Source: Oscillatoriales cyanobacterium (GTDB lineage Bacteria; Cyanobacteriota; Cyanobacteriia; Cyanobacteriales; Microcoleaceae). From it: DNA of 60,931 bases. The stretch spans positions 1 through 60,931 of the forward strand of contig RDXX01000021.1 in NCBI GenBank assembly GCA_004292955.1. Reading direction: 5' to 3'. Positions 52,725 to 60,931 of the stretch are shown here, piece by piece (the stretch's first letter is position 1; every line of letters starts with the position of its first letter). The position numbers and the translations under genes are program-made. The notes below the pieces were generated by a model. That model searched no databases. It was not told where the DNA came from and worked only from the letters and a program-made list of their open reading frames with translations.

Positions 52725-52865
52725 AAAACTAACGGGAGATTAACAACTTTGACTAAATCTTAGCACCTTTAAGCTGAGTTTCTAGCTGCGTTGCAAAACG
52801 TTTAAGCGCGTCTTGACAAGACGCAGCGTGAGGTTTATAGTGGAAAGGTAGAAAGGTCGATCGAC

Positions 52866-53084
52866 CTATTCCTCCAAAATCTCCACCAAATCCTCAATCA
52901 TCACATCAAAAGTCCGAGCTAACCTGTGCAGGTAGGCAAAGTTAACGGTTGTCATGCCTTGACATTGGGCGTAGTTCCTAATGGTACTGTAACCAACGCC
53001 CGATCGATCTGAAACTTCCTTAAGTGTCCAGCCATTCTGGTCTGCAAACTCCCGAATCCGCAACCTCACTAAGCCTTTACTCAT
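52866..53084 (-). CDS. XRE-family HTH regulator, tandem copy 1
   Basis: 72 residues from ATG 53084 (MSKGLVRLRIREFADQNGWT). HTH: LKEVSDRSGVGYSTIRNYAQ. C-terminus HRLARTFDVMIEDLVEILEE is almost the same as in copy 2. A single-domain DNA-binding protein of the type that regulates its own gene or acts as antitoxin. No toxin partner is adjacent. Confidence 0.8.
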   Translation of the reverse strand: MSKGLVRLRIREFADQNGWTLKEVSDRSGVGYSTIRNYAQCQGMTTVNFAYLHRLARTFDVMIEDLVEILEE

Positions 53085-53175
53085 ACTTACTTGACAAATG
53101 ACAATCTGCTGTCGTTTAATATTAGATATCTGAAAAAGCGATCGGCTCACGTCTGGACAACTAAGAGCGATCGCC

Positions 53176-53388
53176 CTATTCCTCCAAAACCTCAACCAAA
53201 TCCTCAATCATCACATCAAAAGTTCGAGCTAACCTCCGCAGGCAAGTAAAGTCAACCATTGCCATTTCAGGACGACGAGCATAGCTTCTGACGGTGCTAT
53301 AAATTACCCCAGAACGATCGGATACTTCCTTAAGCGTCCAACCCTTCTCAGCAGCTAGTTCCCGAATTTTTAGCCTGACTAAACCCAT
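53176..53388 (-). CDS. XRE-family HTH regulator, tandem copy 2
   Basis: 70 residues from ATG 53388 (MGLVRLKIRELAAEKGWTLK); an earlier ATG at 53406 is possible. HTH: LKEVSDRSGVIYSTVRSYAR. About two thirds identical to copy 1. Both start after a TTGACA box (ACTTGACAAATG, GCTTGACAGTTG), so the promoter was duplicated with the gene. Confidence 0.8.
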   Translation of the reverse strand: MGLVRLKIRELAAEKGWTLKEVSDRSGVIYSTVRSYARRPEMAMVDFTCLRRLARTFDVMIEDLVEVLEE

Positions 53389-53569
53389 GCTTGACAGTTG
53401 ATGCAATTGCGTCGTATAATTGTATGTGTAAAAAGCCGATCGCCCCCCGGCCTCGAAAACTAAAGGGCGATCGTCTTAAAAACTCAATCTAGACAGATTA
53501 TTTCTTTCTATCAAAAGCGCATTTGCCATATCCAGAAGTCTACTAACCATATCCAGAGGTATACTAGCC

Positions 53570-54040
53570 ATGATATCAGAAACTCCGGCAAAATCGCGGA
53601 CGATCGCAGAATCCAAGATAATTCACAAATCTCCAATCCTGCATCCGCTGGCGAGATTCGTCACAGAAGACACAGTAGCACTGCTGTTCAACATCTCAAC
53701 AGACGACATTTACCGGATCGAATGCTGCCGCTACATGGTGTATGTCCACGCCAAAGGCATCAGCCGGTTTGTCAGCTACGCCGATTTTCCCCCAATCTTA
53801 CGAGTCAATCCGCCTTCCCCTCAAGATTTTGGCAGATGGTACAAACGCTGGAAAAGCAAGCTAGCACCGGGATTTTGGACTAAATTCTATACGCACAAGT
53901 TCAAAGAGGCTGTGTCAGTTGACAGCTTGCTGGAGTGGGGAATGTTGGTAGCTAAACTTAAATCGGTGATTTCTGCTTCAGGGCTGCAACAGCTACGAGA
54001 TGTTTATTCCCAAGAAAAAGATTTGATGGAAAGATTTTAA
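53570..54040 (+). CDS. Unknown 156-residue protein
   Basis: Start at 53570; no strong ribosome site. Basic, with 'FVTEDTVALLFNISTDDIYR' and a Trp-rich piece 'FGRWYKRWKSKLAPGFWTKF'. No signal or membrane segment. The first part resembles a small DNA-binding or adaptor fold (HTH-like 'TVALLFNISTDDIYRIE'). Preceded by a repeat of CATATCCAGA units (53527-53556). Confidence 0.6.
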   Translation: MISETPAKSRTIAESKIIHKSPILHPLARFVTEDTVALLFNISTDDIYRIECCRYMVYVHAKGISRFVSYADFPPILRVNPPSPQDFGRWYKRWKSKLAPGFWTKFYTHKFKEAVSVDSLLEWGMLVAKLKSVISASGLQQLRDVYSQEKDLMERF

Positions 54041-54328
54041 AGTGCGATCGAATACTGATAATTTTGATTTGTTTGTCAATGGTGGCGGACAAGTATTGAT
54101 GATTAATATACCGATTGCATAAGTCTTTGATTGGTACAGAAACCGCAGATGTCAGACGGATAAACACAGATGCGACGCAGATAATTTAAGTAATTGGAAA
54201 CGAAGTAATACCAGATATATAATGTTCATAAGCTTGGCAAGATCTATCAAAAATACGTAAGGTGCGCGGCGCGCACCCTACAATCTCAAAGCTTAGGAGA
54301 AAAACCCCGCATTAGGATAAATAGAAAC

Positions 54329-55762
54329 TTAAGCAGGTTCTAACTTGGCAATTACCTTTTCCATGTACTCGGCAACTTTGGTTTCTTTTTCCACAGAGTT
54401 GGTTTCCATGTAAACGCGCATCAAAGGTTCCGTTCCCGAAGGCCGCAGCAATACCCAACCGCCGTCTTCAAGATACAGTTTAATCCCGTCTTTGCGGCCG
54501 ATTTCCTTAACGCCAATACCCGCTATTTCCGTGGGTGGATTCTTGGTAAAAGAGTCCAAAACGGCTGCTTTGTGCGCTTCTTCTAGGTGTAAGTCCAAGC
54601 GTTTGTTGTACAGGGGGCCGTCGGCTTCTTTGATGGCTTCTTCTACTAGCTGAGATAGCGGTTTGCCTTCGTAGGCGATCGCCTCAGCAACTAGCATATC
54701 AGCCAAAATCCCGTCTTTTTCGGGGATGTGACCCAAAACGCTCAAACCGCCAGACTCTTCGCCACCGATGAGCACGGCTGTTTCCCGCATTTTTTCGCCG
54801 ATGTATTTAAAGCCGACTGCGGTTTCGTAGATTGTTAAACCGTATTTGGCGGCCATGTTATCTAGCAAGTGGGTAGTTGCGACGGTACGGACGATCGCCC
54901 CAGTCAAGCCTTTATTCTTAACCAAGTGACGCGCCAACAGCAACAACACGGTATTCGGAGTCAAGACATTACCCAACTCATCAACAATACCAAAGCGATC
55001 GCTATCGCCATCCGTAGCCAAACCTAAATCGGCTGAATCCTTCTTAACAGCTTCCACCAACTCGACTAACTGTTCGCCCTTGGGTTCAGGCATTCCGCCC
55101 CCAAACAGCACGTCGCGGTAGGTGTGAAAACTTTCCACATCGCAGCCGCAGTGTTCCAAAACACCGTCGAGATAGCCGCGAGAAGTCGAATAAAGAGCGT
55201 CGTACTTCACCTTCAACTTAGCAGAGCGAATCCGCTCCACATCAATCAAAGTATAAAGAAACTTCAGATATTCAGGTTTCGGGTCAAAAGTGGAGATTTT
55301 ATCGTTGTGGCTGCCTATGGCTGGGGCATCAGAAGCACCAGTAATATTTGCCACAATGGTATCCGTAATTTCCGGGGTTGCCGGCCCTGCGTAGTCGGGG
55401 ATGTATTTGATGCCGCAGTAAGGTGCGGGATTGTGCGAAGCCGTGAACATCAGGGCTCCTGCGGAGTTGAGATGCTTGGCGCTGTAGGCGATAACTGGTG
55501 TCGGACAATCTCGATCGACTACCATCACCGTCCATCCCAAATCTGCCAAGACTTCCGCCGATGTGCGGGCGAACTCGTCTGCCAGAAAGCGGGTATCGTA
55601 GGATACTAGCACTGGACGGTCTTTGGTGTAAGCGGTTTCGAGGTAGCTGGCGATCGCCCGGGTGACTTTTCGCACGTTGGCAAAAGTAAAGTCATGGGCA
55701 ATCAGTCCCCGCCACCCATCGGTTCCGAACTTGATTTCTTCTGTTGAATTGCTGGCGCTCAT
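54329..55762 (-). CDS. Phosphohexomutase (phosphoglucomutase/phosphomannomutase family)
   Basis: 477 residues from ATG 55762 (MSASNSTEEIKFGTDGWRGL), chosen over an ORF start at 55861 because the family always begins near FGTDGWRG. Four domain signatures: active Ser loop LMFTASHNPAPYCGIKY, metal loop ATDGDSDRFGIVDE, sugar loop GGEESGGLSVLGHI, phosphate loop LRPSGTEPLMRVYM. It moves phosphate between C1 and C6 of a hexose; which sugar cannot be settled. Monocistronic. Confidence 0.92.
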   Translation of the reverse strand: MSASNSTEEIKFGTDGWRGLIAHDFTFANVRKVTRAIASYLETAYTKDRPVLVSYDTRFLADEFARTSAEVLADLGWTVMVVDRDCPTPVIAYSAKHLNSAGALMFTASHNPAPYCGIKYIPDYAGPATPEITDTIVANITGASDAPAIGSHNDKISTFDPKPEYLKFLYTLIDVERIRSAKLKVKYDALYSTSRGYLDGVLEHCGCDVESFHTYRDVLFGGGMPEPKGEQLVELVEAVKKDSADLGLATDGDSDRFGIVDELGNVLTPNTVLLLLARHLVKNKGLTGAIVRTVATTHLLDNMAAKYGLTIYETAVGFKYIGEKMRETAVLIGGEESGGLSVLGHIPEKDGILADMLVAEAIAYEGKPLSQLVEEAIKEADGPLYNKRLDLHLEEAHKAAVLDSFTKNPPTEIAGIGVKEIGRKDGIKLYLEDGGWVLLRPSGTEPLMRVYMETNSVEKETKVAEYMEKVIAKLEPA

Positions 55763-56581
55763 TTTATCCACTTCCTCTCGTCCTCCTAATCCTACCCGAA
55801 GGCATAGCCTTAAAGATGTACTGGCCGTGCTGTTTGTAACGATCGATCGCCCGTGAGGCATTGAAACCCACTCCTATCGTTGTAGGGCGAAGGTACCTCT
55901 TCCGGCAGAGGACTGCAACTAGCCAGAGTTTGTAGAGTGTGGGGACGATCGGGTGAGTCGATCGAGATTCCGGTTTTGAATGGTGGTTGGGCGATCGGGA
56001 ATCTAAAAAAACTGAGCGCAAGAAACCGCGCTGACAATGGCATTAACGAAAATCAAATAAATCTGATTGTTATCTCAAATTTAATAATTTATTTATAAAT
56101 GCCGCTCGTTGAATGTGTTAAGGTTTCCTAACGAATGTCAGACAAATTTTTTGGGCTTCACATAAAAAAATAAATCAATCAAAGTCACCGCTCGATCGTG
56201 ATGTAGCCTAGATTCTTTGAGAACGTAGGGCGATCGACATAAGCGACAAAACAAAGATAAAATATCTCAAAGAGCAGTTTTTTCAAGGCAGACTAGAGTT
56301 TAATTCTGAGCTTTTAAAACAAATTGAATTTATTTTTGCCGTCTTTACAGGTAAAGAAAAAAAATCGGTTACGATCGCATAGTGACTGTGATCGAGCGCA
56401 CAATAAATAGCGTTATTAACGTGCAAGTTATATAGGATGGATGCAGTGCAGCCAAATGGCTCATAGTTTTAAGCACAATGGCGGATGACTGTCAGGGTAT
56501 AAATGCAGAAGATTATATTTAGTAACTTTAAAAATTAGGGGAATCGATCGGGTACGGCTTTATAAAACAACGAGGTTTCTC
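55763..56581. other. Long non-coding stretch before an unknown conserved gene
   Basis: 819 bases with no convincing gene. It is AT-rich and rich in GATCG sites; short frames on the minus strand near 55764-56043 look random. It should contain the phosphohexomutase promoter (left) and that of the 56582 gene (right). Confidence 0.55.
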
Positions 56582-57676
56582 ATGGCTGGTATTTCACAAC
56601 TATCTTCAAAGTTTTTATCGGTGGGCGACGAACTGCAACAGGACGACAGTTTTGCGTCACAGGCTATTACGGAATCGGACATTCACAAGATCCCAGGGGC
56701 TAAAGGAGTTAGCATTTCTTCCTTGGCAGTTAGCTGGGCAAAAAAATATTACAGTACAGTAGCGGGACGAGAAAACCAAACACATCAGCAAATCTCCGAG
56801 AGCCGAGATTTAAGCAATTTTGATGGCAATCGAGCCAAAATAGTTGACAAATTGACAGATACTCTGAAAGTTGCCAGCCAGATAGCTTGGAATAAAGTAG
56901 AGACTGTTTTAGGGGAACAAATAGAGCGACACGCGATCGATCCTAGCTTAATTAATCAAGAAGAAATTGTCGCCGACACTCGCAGCTTATATCGGAAAGC
57001 AATAGACGCTTACGGCGATAGGGAACCTGTTTTCCGCTTGTCAGTGCTGGTGGGAAAAGATATTGTCCAAGTAAGACGGAAATACTCAGACACAGATCCG
57101 TTAGTGCTGGGATTTGTGACGTTGGAGTTTCAATACACTAGCAAAATCTTGTTAGGATGCCTTTCGGAGTCAGAGCGATCGGAATTTGCACCCTACTTAA
57201 AAGTTATAGATGACTATCTGCACATTCCCCACGGAGAGATTAACGATGCTGCGGCGGATCATACCCCGAATTCAAAAGCTCTCTTAGCCGTTCAGCATTT
57301 GTTGCAGCAGACAACTCAGATTGCTAGTGCAGTGTACGCTCGGGCTAGTTCCCAGCATCCAGGATACCGCAGCAGCAGCGGTTATTTGACCGATCCGCAG
57401 GTCAAAATTTCTGGCATTCGGGATGTCGAGATTTTTCAAAGTTATTTGTGCTGGTGCGTTTTGGAAGAAAGTATTCGCCCGGTACAGCAAGAATTGTTTC
57501 CAATCTGCGTGATGCTGTACCCGAGACTTCATGTAAGTTGGGAATTAGTGCAGGATATGCTGCTAATTTTGTTTTGGGAAATATCCGATCGCCTCCCGGC
57601 TGCCGATGTTATGGTATTTTTACCTTACTTGCGGACTGTGACAGATATGTTTTCCAGCGATGTCTTTGACAATTAG
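56582..57676 (+). CDS. Conserved hypothetical protein, 364 residues
   Basis: Mostly helical: SNFDGNRAKIVDKLTDTLKV, WNKVETVLGEQIERHAIDPS, VLGFVTLEFQYTSKILLGCL, SYLCWCVLEESIRPVQQELF, WELVQDMLLILFWEISDRLP. No signal peptide or clear membrane segment. Start ATG 56582 follows ACGAGGTTTCTC. The overall look is that of proteins found in many filamentous cyanobacteria with no assigned role. The stop lies directly before a 250-base heptamer array. Confidence 0.75.
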   Translation: MAGISQLSSKFLSVGDELQQDDSFASQAITESDIHKIPGAKGVSISSLAVSWAKKYYSTVAGRENQTHQQISESRDLSNFDGNRAKIVDKLTDTLKVASQIAWNKVETVLGEQIERHAIDPSLINQEEIVADTRSLYRKAIDAYGDREPVFRLSVLVGKDIVQVRRKYSDTDPLVLGFVTLEFQYTSKILLGCLSESERSEFAPYLKVIDDYLHIPHGEINDAAADHTPNSKALLAVQHLLQQTTQIASAVYARASSQHPGYRSSSGYLTDPQVKISGIRDVEIFQSYLCWCVLEESIRPVQQELFPICVMLYPRLHVSWELVQDMLLILFWEISDRLPAADVMVFLPYLRTVTDMFSSDVFDN

Positions 57677-57930
57677 GGAATCGGGAATGGGTAATGGGTA
57701 ATGGGTAATGGGTAATTGGTAATGGGTAATTGGTAATGGGTAATTGGTAATGGGTAATGGGTAATTGGTAATGGGTAATTGGTAATGGGTAATTGGTAAT
57801 TGGTAATGGGTAATTGGTAATTGGTAATTGGTAATTGGTAATTGGTAATTGGTAATTGGTAATTGGTAATTGGTAATTGGTAATTGGTAATTGGTAATTG
57901 GTAATTGATCGGTAATTGGTAATTGCCTCA
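57677..57930. repeat. Large heptamer array AATTGGT/AATGGGT (STRR)
   Basis: About 34 units in 254 bases. The left half mixes AATGGGT and AATTGGT, the right half is nearly pure AATTGGT. The array spans a convergent gene pair's 3' ends. Two short frames here only translate the repeat (NYQLPIT). A mini-array of the same unit is at 58351-58377. Confidence 0.95.
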
Positions 57931-57945
57931 AAATCGATCAACTCG

Positions 57946-58338
57946 TTACTTGAAAGTCAAAGCTGCAACAGCCAAACAGCCCCAACCGACAATAAAAGCA
58001 ACTCCGCCCACAGGCGTAATTGCACCCAGCCATTTGATGTCAGTCAAACTCAGGGCGTACAAACTACCTGAAAAGACTATCGTGCCGACAATAAAAGCCC
58101 ATCCAGCCACTGCAAAAAAGGTTTCAGACTCTGGGCCGCGGCTTAATAATAAAGCGACGAGTAATAAAGCCAGGGCGTGGTACATTTGATAGCGGGCGCC
58201 GGTCTCAAAAATGCCTAAAGCTCGATCGGTCAATTGATTTTTCAAAGCGTGGGAGGCAAAAGCCCCGCCCGCAACCGACAAACCTCCGAATACGGCTGCG
58301 GCTGCTATGAAAATGCGCGTTAGGATTAGGGTTGACAT
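57946..58338 (-). CDS. DUF423-family membrane protein
   Basis: 130 residues, four membrane helices: ILTRIFIAAAAVFGGLSVAG, YHALALLLVALLLS, FFAVAGWAFIVGTIVFSGSL, AITPVGGVAFIVGWGCLAVA. The block GAFASHALKNQL then YHALALL is the DUF423 mark. Role unknown in general. Length typical. Ends next to the large heptamer array. Confidence 0.9.
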   Translation of the reverse strand: MSTLILTRIFIAAAAVFGGLSVAGGAFASHALKNQLTDRALGIFETGARYQMYHALALLLVALLLSRGPESETFFAVAGWAFIVGTIVFSGSLYALSLTDIKWLGAITPVGGVAFIVGWGCLAVAALTFK

Positions 58339-58484
58339 AATATTTTTTTAATGGGCAATTGGTAATTGGTAATTGGTGAACATAAATAGACTTGAGTTGC
58401 ATTCATTCACAAACTATATTGAAATCATCTGCGTTTATCTGCGGTTTCCCTATCAATGAATCCCAGAATATGGATCGCTCCTCT

Positions 58485-58544
58485 AGGTACGTAGTTGCGC
58501 TTGGGCGCTCTTTCATGAAAGAGCGCCCAAGCGCAACTACGTAC
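58485..58544. repeat. Second copy of the AGGTACGTAGTTGCGC palindrome
   Basis: AGGTACGTAGTTGCGCTTGG and complement with inner GGGCGCTCTTTCATGAAAGA stem: almost one perfect 58-base palindrome. Same arms as 12751-12820. Confidence 0.88.
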
Positions 58545-58591
58545 TGCACACCCTATTTATGATAAATCAGCTTTTTGCAGATATTTCTAGT

Positions 58592-59278
58592 TTATTTGCG
58601 TACAGCTTCCAGCAAGCGCGAATAGTAAAAGCTAGTGCTATTCATGGCTGTTCTTTTAACAACAAAACCGTTGCTTTCTAGGATTTTGATAATATCAGCT
58701 TCGCGGTGCTGGTAAGCGCGGGTAGTTTTGCTCGGGCCGGGGAAAAGTTCGCCAAATTTTTTGAGCGCGGTAAGTGCTAAGGTTTTGGGGGCAAAACTGA
58801 GAATTAGTCGCGATTGGGCGATCGAACTTAGGTGAGCGATCATTTCCGCAGCCTTACTTTGAGGATAGTGGATCAGCACGTCCAAACAAATAACCGTGTG
58901 AAATTTGCCGGTTAAAGCTTCCAAATCCTGGGCGGCGAAAGAGATGTTGTACATCTTGCCGGGAACGGCTGTCGATCGATCATAAGCCTCTGCTACCATC
59001 TTTTCAGAGATATCGCTAGCACAAACAATTGCCCCAGCCTCAGCCAGAGGAATGCTGAGAGATCCAACACCACAGCCGGCATCGCAGACACTAAGCCCGC
59101 GCAAATTGCCGTCAGCTTGCAGCCAGCTAAGCACTGTATCCACCGTTTTCTGGTGCCCGGTGCGGATGTCTAGCTGCACTTTATTGACTTTGCCGTCGCC
59201 GTAAATTCGCTGCCAGCGATCGAAGCCCGTCGAGTTAAAATACTGTTTGACAATATCCTTGTCATTTACCAAATTCAT
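58592..59278 (-). CDS. chlM: Magnesium protoporphyrin IX methyltransferase
   Basis: 228 residues. Begins with VKQYFNSTGFDRWQRIYGDG, then HQKTVDTVLSWL, SAM motif LSVCDAGCGVGSLSIPLAEA, ASDISEKMVAEA and LDVLIHYPQ; ends STSFYYSRLLEAVRK. This N-terminal block is specific to ChlM/BchM. It methylates the ring C13 propionate of Mg-protoporphyrin IX in chlorophyll synthesis. Single gene, as in most cyanobacteria. Confidence 0.96.
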   Translation of the reverse strand: MNLVNDKDIVKQYFNSTGFDRWQRIYGDGKVNKVQLDIRTGHQKTVDTVLSWLQADGNLRGLSVCDAGCGVGSLSIPLAEAGAIVCASDISEKMVAEAYDRSTAVPGKMYNISFAAQDLEALTGKFHTVICLDVLIHYPQSKAAEMIAHLSSIAQSRLILSFAPKTLALTALKKFGELFPGPSKTTRAYQHREADIIKILESNGFVVKRTAMNSTSFYYSRLLEAVRK

Positions 59279-59350
59279 CTTTCCGCCTGCTGCTGAGTTA
59301 TTGCCAACGATTAGACATTATAATTTTAATTAGCCCTAACTTAAAAAAAT

Positions 59351-60082
59351 ATGGTGCTACAAGATCATTTCCGCCCGCCGCTGTCAGCGCGCCGTCACTG
59401 GCACGCCTTTCACAATGCTTGGGCGACTTATATTGCATCTGACTTGAATGCCAAATTACCCGAAGGTTATTTTGCAGAATCCAACGTGCAGTTTGAAATT
59501 GAAATTGATGTAGCAGCTTTTGAGGAACCTCTACCGGACTTTGATTGTCCAGAGACGGTAATTAATTTGCCAAGAGATTTACCAAACAATTGGATGTCGC
59601 CCCCAGCACAAAGCGTGCCTTTTTTACCTGTGGCAGAATCTGTGCAAGTCAATATTTTTAACACAGAAGGTGGCCCGGTTTTAGCAGGTGCAATTGAATT
59701 AGTAAGTCCTGCCAACAAAGATCGTTCTAGTCATCGCTGTGCTTTTGTGTCAAAGTGCGAGACGTATTTGGGACAGGGAATTGGGTTGGTAATAGTTGAT
59801 GTTGTGACGGTTACGAAGGCAAATCTTCACAATGAATTGTTAGCCCGTCTAGTGGGAGGAATTGCTTCGCCCTTCGACGCCGATCTCTATGCTATAGCTT
59901 ATCGCCCGATCGAGCGAGACGGCAACCAATGCCTAGATATTTGGCAGGAAAACTTAGCTGTGGGTTCCACGCTTCCAGTTGTACCGCTATGGCTGCGGGG
60001 TGAGATTTGCTTGGCTGTGGAATTAAATCATATTTACGATCGAACTTGCCGAGAACACCGAATTTCTGTTAGCAGCGCTTAG
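59351..60082 (+). CDS. DUF4058-like protein (PD-(D/E)XK-like fold)
   Basis: 243 residues, cytoplasmic. N-terminus HWHAFHNAWATYIASDLNAK, core AGAIELVSPANKDRSSHRCA then FVSKCETYLGQGIGLVIVDV. The E...SPANK...K arrangement is typical for DUF4058, a large family in cyanobacteria, and resembles restriction-like nuclease cores; activity is unproven. The stop codon is followed at once by the right end of an IS605-type element. Confidence 0.82.
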   Translation: MVLQDHFRPPLSARRHWHAFHNAWATYIASDLNAKLPEGYFAESNVQFEIEIDVAAFEEPLPDFDCPETVINLPRDLPNNWMSPPAQSVPFLPVAESVQVNIFNTEGGPVLAGAIELVSPANKDRSSHRCAFVSKCETYLGQGIGLVIVDVVTVTKANLHNELLARLVGGIASPFDADLYAIAYRPIERDGNQCLDIWQENLAVGSTLPVVPLWLRGEICLAVELNHIYDRTCREHRISVSSA

Positions 60083-60120
60083 TTTGACACTCCCCGGCGT
60101 GAACGCACGGGGATTCTTAA
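60083..60120 (-). mobile_element. Right end/guide-RNA hairpin of an IS200/IS605-type element
   Basis: On the minus strand GAATCCCCGTGCG - TTCA - CGCCGGGGAGTGTCAAA, directly after the tnpB stop. In TnpB systems this is the 3' scaffold of the omega RNA, and the flanking DNA next to it (here the DUF4058-like gene end) is the guide. Confidence 0.75.
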
Positions 60121-60124
60121 GACA

Positions 60125-60871
60125 CTACCAAATGGCAATCCTTAATGGCGCTGTCAAGACACCTCTACCAACTCCGCTAAGGTCAAAACCTAGCATTGTC
60201 GCTACTTTTCGCATAATGTTGGCTGCACCATTGCAGTCGGCGTTAATACACCAGTTTTGTAAACCAGTTCGATACAATCCACGCTTAATTCGTCTACCCG
60301 ACTCTTTCCACCCATCGGGTTTTGCACCGATTGTAGGCAGGAAGTCATTGTCAACGAATGAAGCTTTTGATGTGTAGCTTTCCTCTGTTTCTGTAAATCG
60401 AATTCCATACTTTTCGCAGAGCTGAGAGATTCTAGTTTTCAATCTACCAGTAGGAATTTGTACGAATTTCTGATTAATTTTTACTCCCATATTTACGCCA
60501 TTTTTTTGACCCTTATTCCAGCCAAAAACAACAGTACCAATTTGGTTTTCTCGGCAGTGATTGATAACTGTTTTGGCCGCTTTATTTACCGCATCACGCA
60601 TTTGACGATTGCGCTTTTCAGTTAATCGTGCTAATTGATGCGACCAAAAGCCATTAGGCTTTCCACCCATCAATGCAGCTACTCGCTTGTTATACCACTG
60701 ATTTAGAGACTTCAAATGTTTTCCGTCAACAATAAAGCTTGTGTTCGCATTGCTGACACAGGTTAACCAATTATCGATACCATGATCGATACCTAAAACT
60801 TTTTTACCGTCAGTATTGACCTGGACGCTGACTGACCAAAGAGCGAGACGCAAGCCCCTGGCTTTAGACAT
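60125..60871 (-). pseudogene. tnpB: TnpB, N-terminally truncated and joined to another IS end
   Basis: Reads 248 residues with the full RuvC core: Asp in VLGIDHGIDNWLTC, Glu in TETEESYTSKASFVDN, Asp in NADCNGAANIMRK. No zinc Cys pair. The family needs about 150 more N-terminal residues. Upstream of LWSVSVQVNTDGKK the frame runs into SKARGLRLA, which is coded by an IS200-like hairpin (plus strand AAGCCCCTGGCTTTAGACAT then GGGGATAAGTC, 60850-60880). A second element thus seems to have replaced the 5' part. An ATG exists in the hairpin, but a functional TnpB is unlikely. Confidence 0.8.
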
Positions 60872-60931
60872 GGGGATAAGTCGGTAGCGGTTTCAACCGC
60901 CTTCTGTATTTAACAAAGCTTAATAAAGAAT

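Noticed and set aside
57677..57930. Possible CRISPR array
   Set aside because: Units are 7 bases in direct tandem with no spacers.
57609..57941. Two minus-strand frames reading NYQLPIT repeats
   Set aside because: Pure translation of the AATTGGT heptamer array; 7-base units keep all frames open.

Overview
The window comes from a filamentous cyanobacterium of the Oscillatoriales type (Microcoleus, Oscillatoria or Phormidium relatives). Evidence: photosystem I genes psaA-psaB, chlM, pcxA, an arsM of the cyanobacterial arsenosugar type, many HIP1 octamers (GCGATCGC), heptanucleotide tandem repeats (GTTGACA, TTTTAGA, AATTGGT families), small MITE-like repeats and IS200/IS605 tnpB genes. No tRNA, rRNA or CRISPR array was recognised.

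Layout. 0-7.7 kb: a TnpB fragment at the edge, an SF1-helicase/AddB-like ATPase, a complete tnpB inserted at its start, pcxA, rodA and a VOC-fold protein. 7.7-12.4 kb: a STAND ATPase with an N-terminal vMAP-type HTH and TPRs, divergent from a tandem array of six small NfeD-like OB-fold proteins. 12.9-24.7 kb: a methyltransferase and ABC half-exporter, then a probable ECF-sigma regulon: two paralogous ECF sigma factors, a TPR protein, an RsbW-like kinase, a double solute-binding protein and two small unknown proteins. Four copies of a bipartite promoter-like motif with fixed spacing lie in this stretch, and one drives a unit whose only recognisable ORF codes for seven residues.

25.3-36.7 kb holds what looks like a split-borosin RiPP locus. 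An HTH-AAA (STAND-like) protein overlaps, and is probably translationally coupled to, a SonM/OphMA-type peptide backbone alpha-N-methyltransferase. Two TPR proteins follow. Then comes a 96-residue peptide with a borosin-precursor-like helical leader and an Asp-Pro-rich tail, and finally a 1914-residue Ser/Thr kinase-AAA-GAF-AAA protein. This is the strongest candidate for an undescribed system in the window.

37-45.5 kb: polysaccharide deacetylase, thioredoxin-NHL protein, a type II restriction-modification system with a controller protein and matching operator half-sites, arsM, and a Pro-rich lipoprotein. 45.6-50.3 kb: psaA-psaB, preceded by what looks like an IS605 right-end relic. 50.3-60.9 kb: small membrane proteins, hypotheticals, tandemly duplicated HTH genes, a phosphohexomutase, a large heptamer array, DUF423, chlM, a DUF4058-like protein and a 5'-truncated tnpB.

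Functional calls rest on motif reading by eye. No database search was possible, so family names for weak cases are inference and are marked as such.
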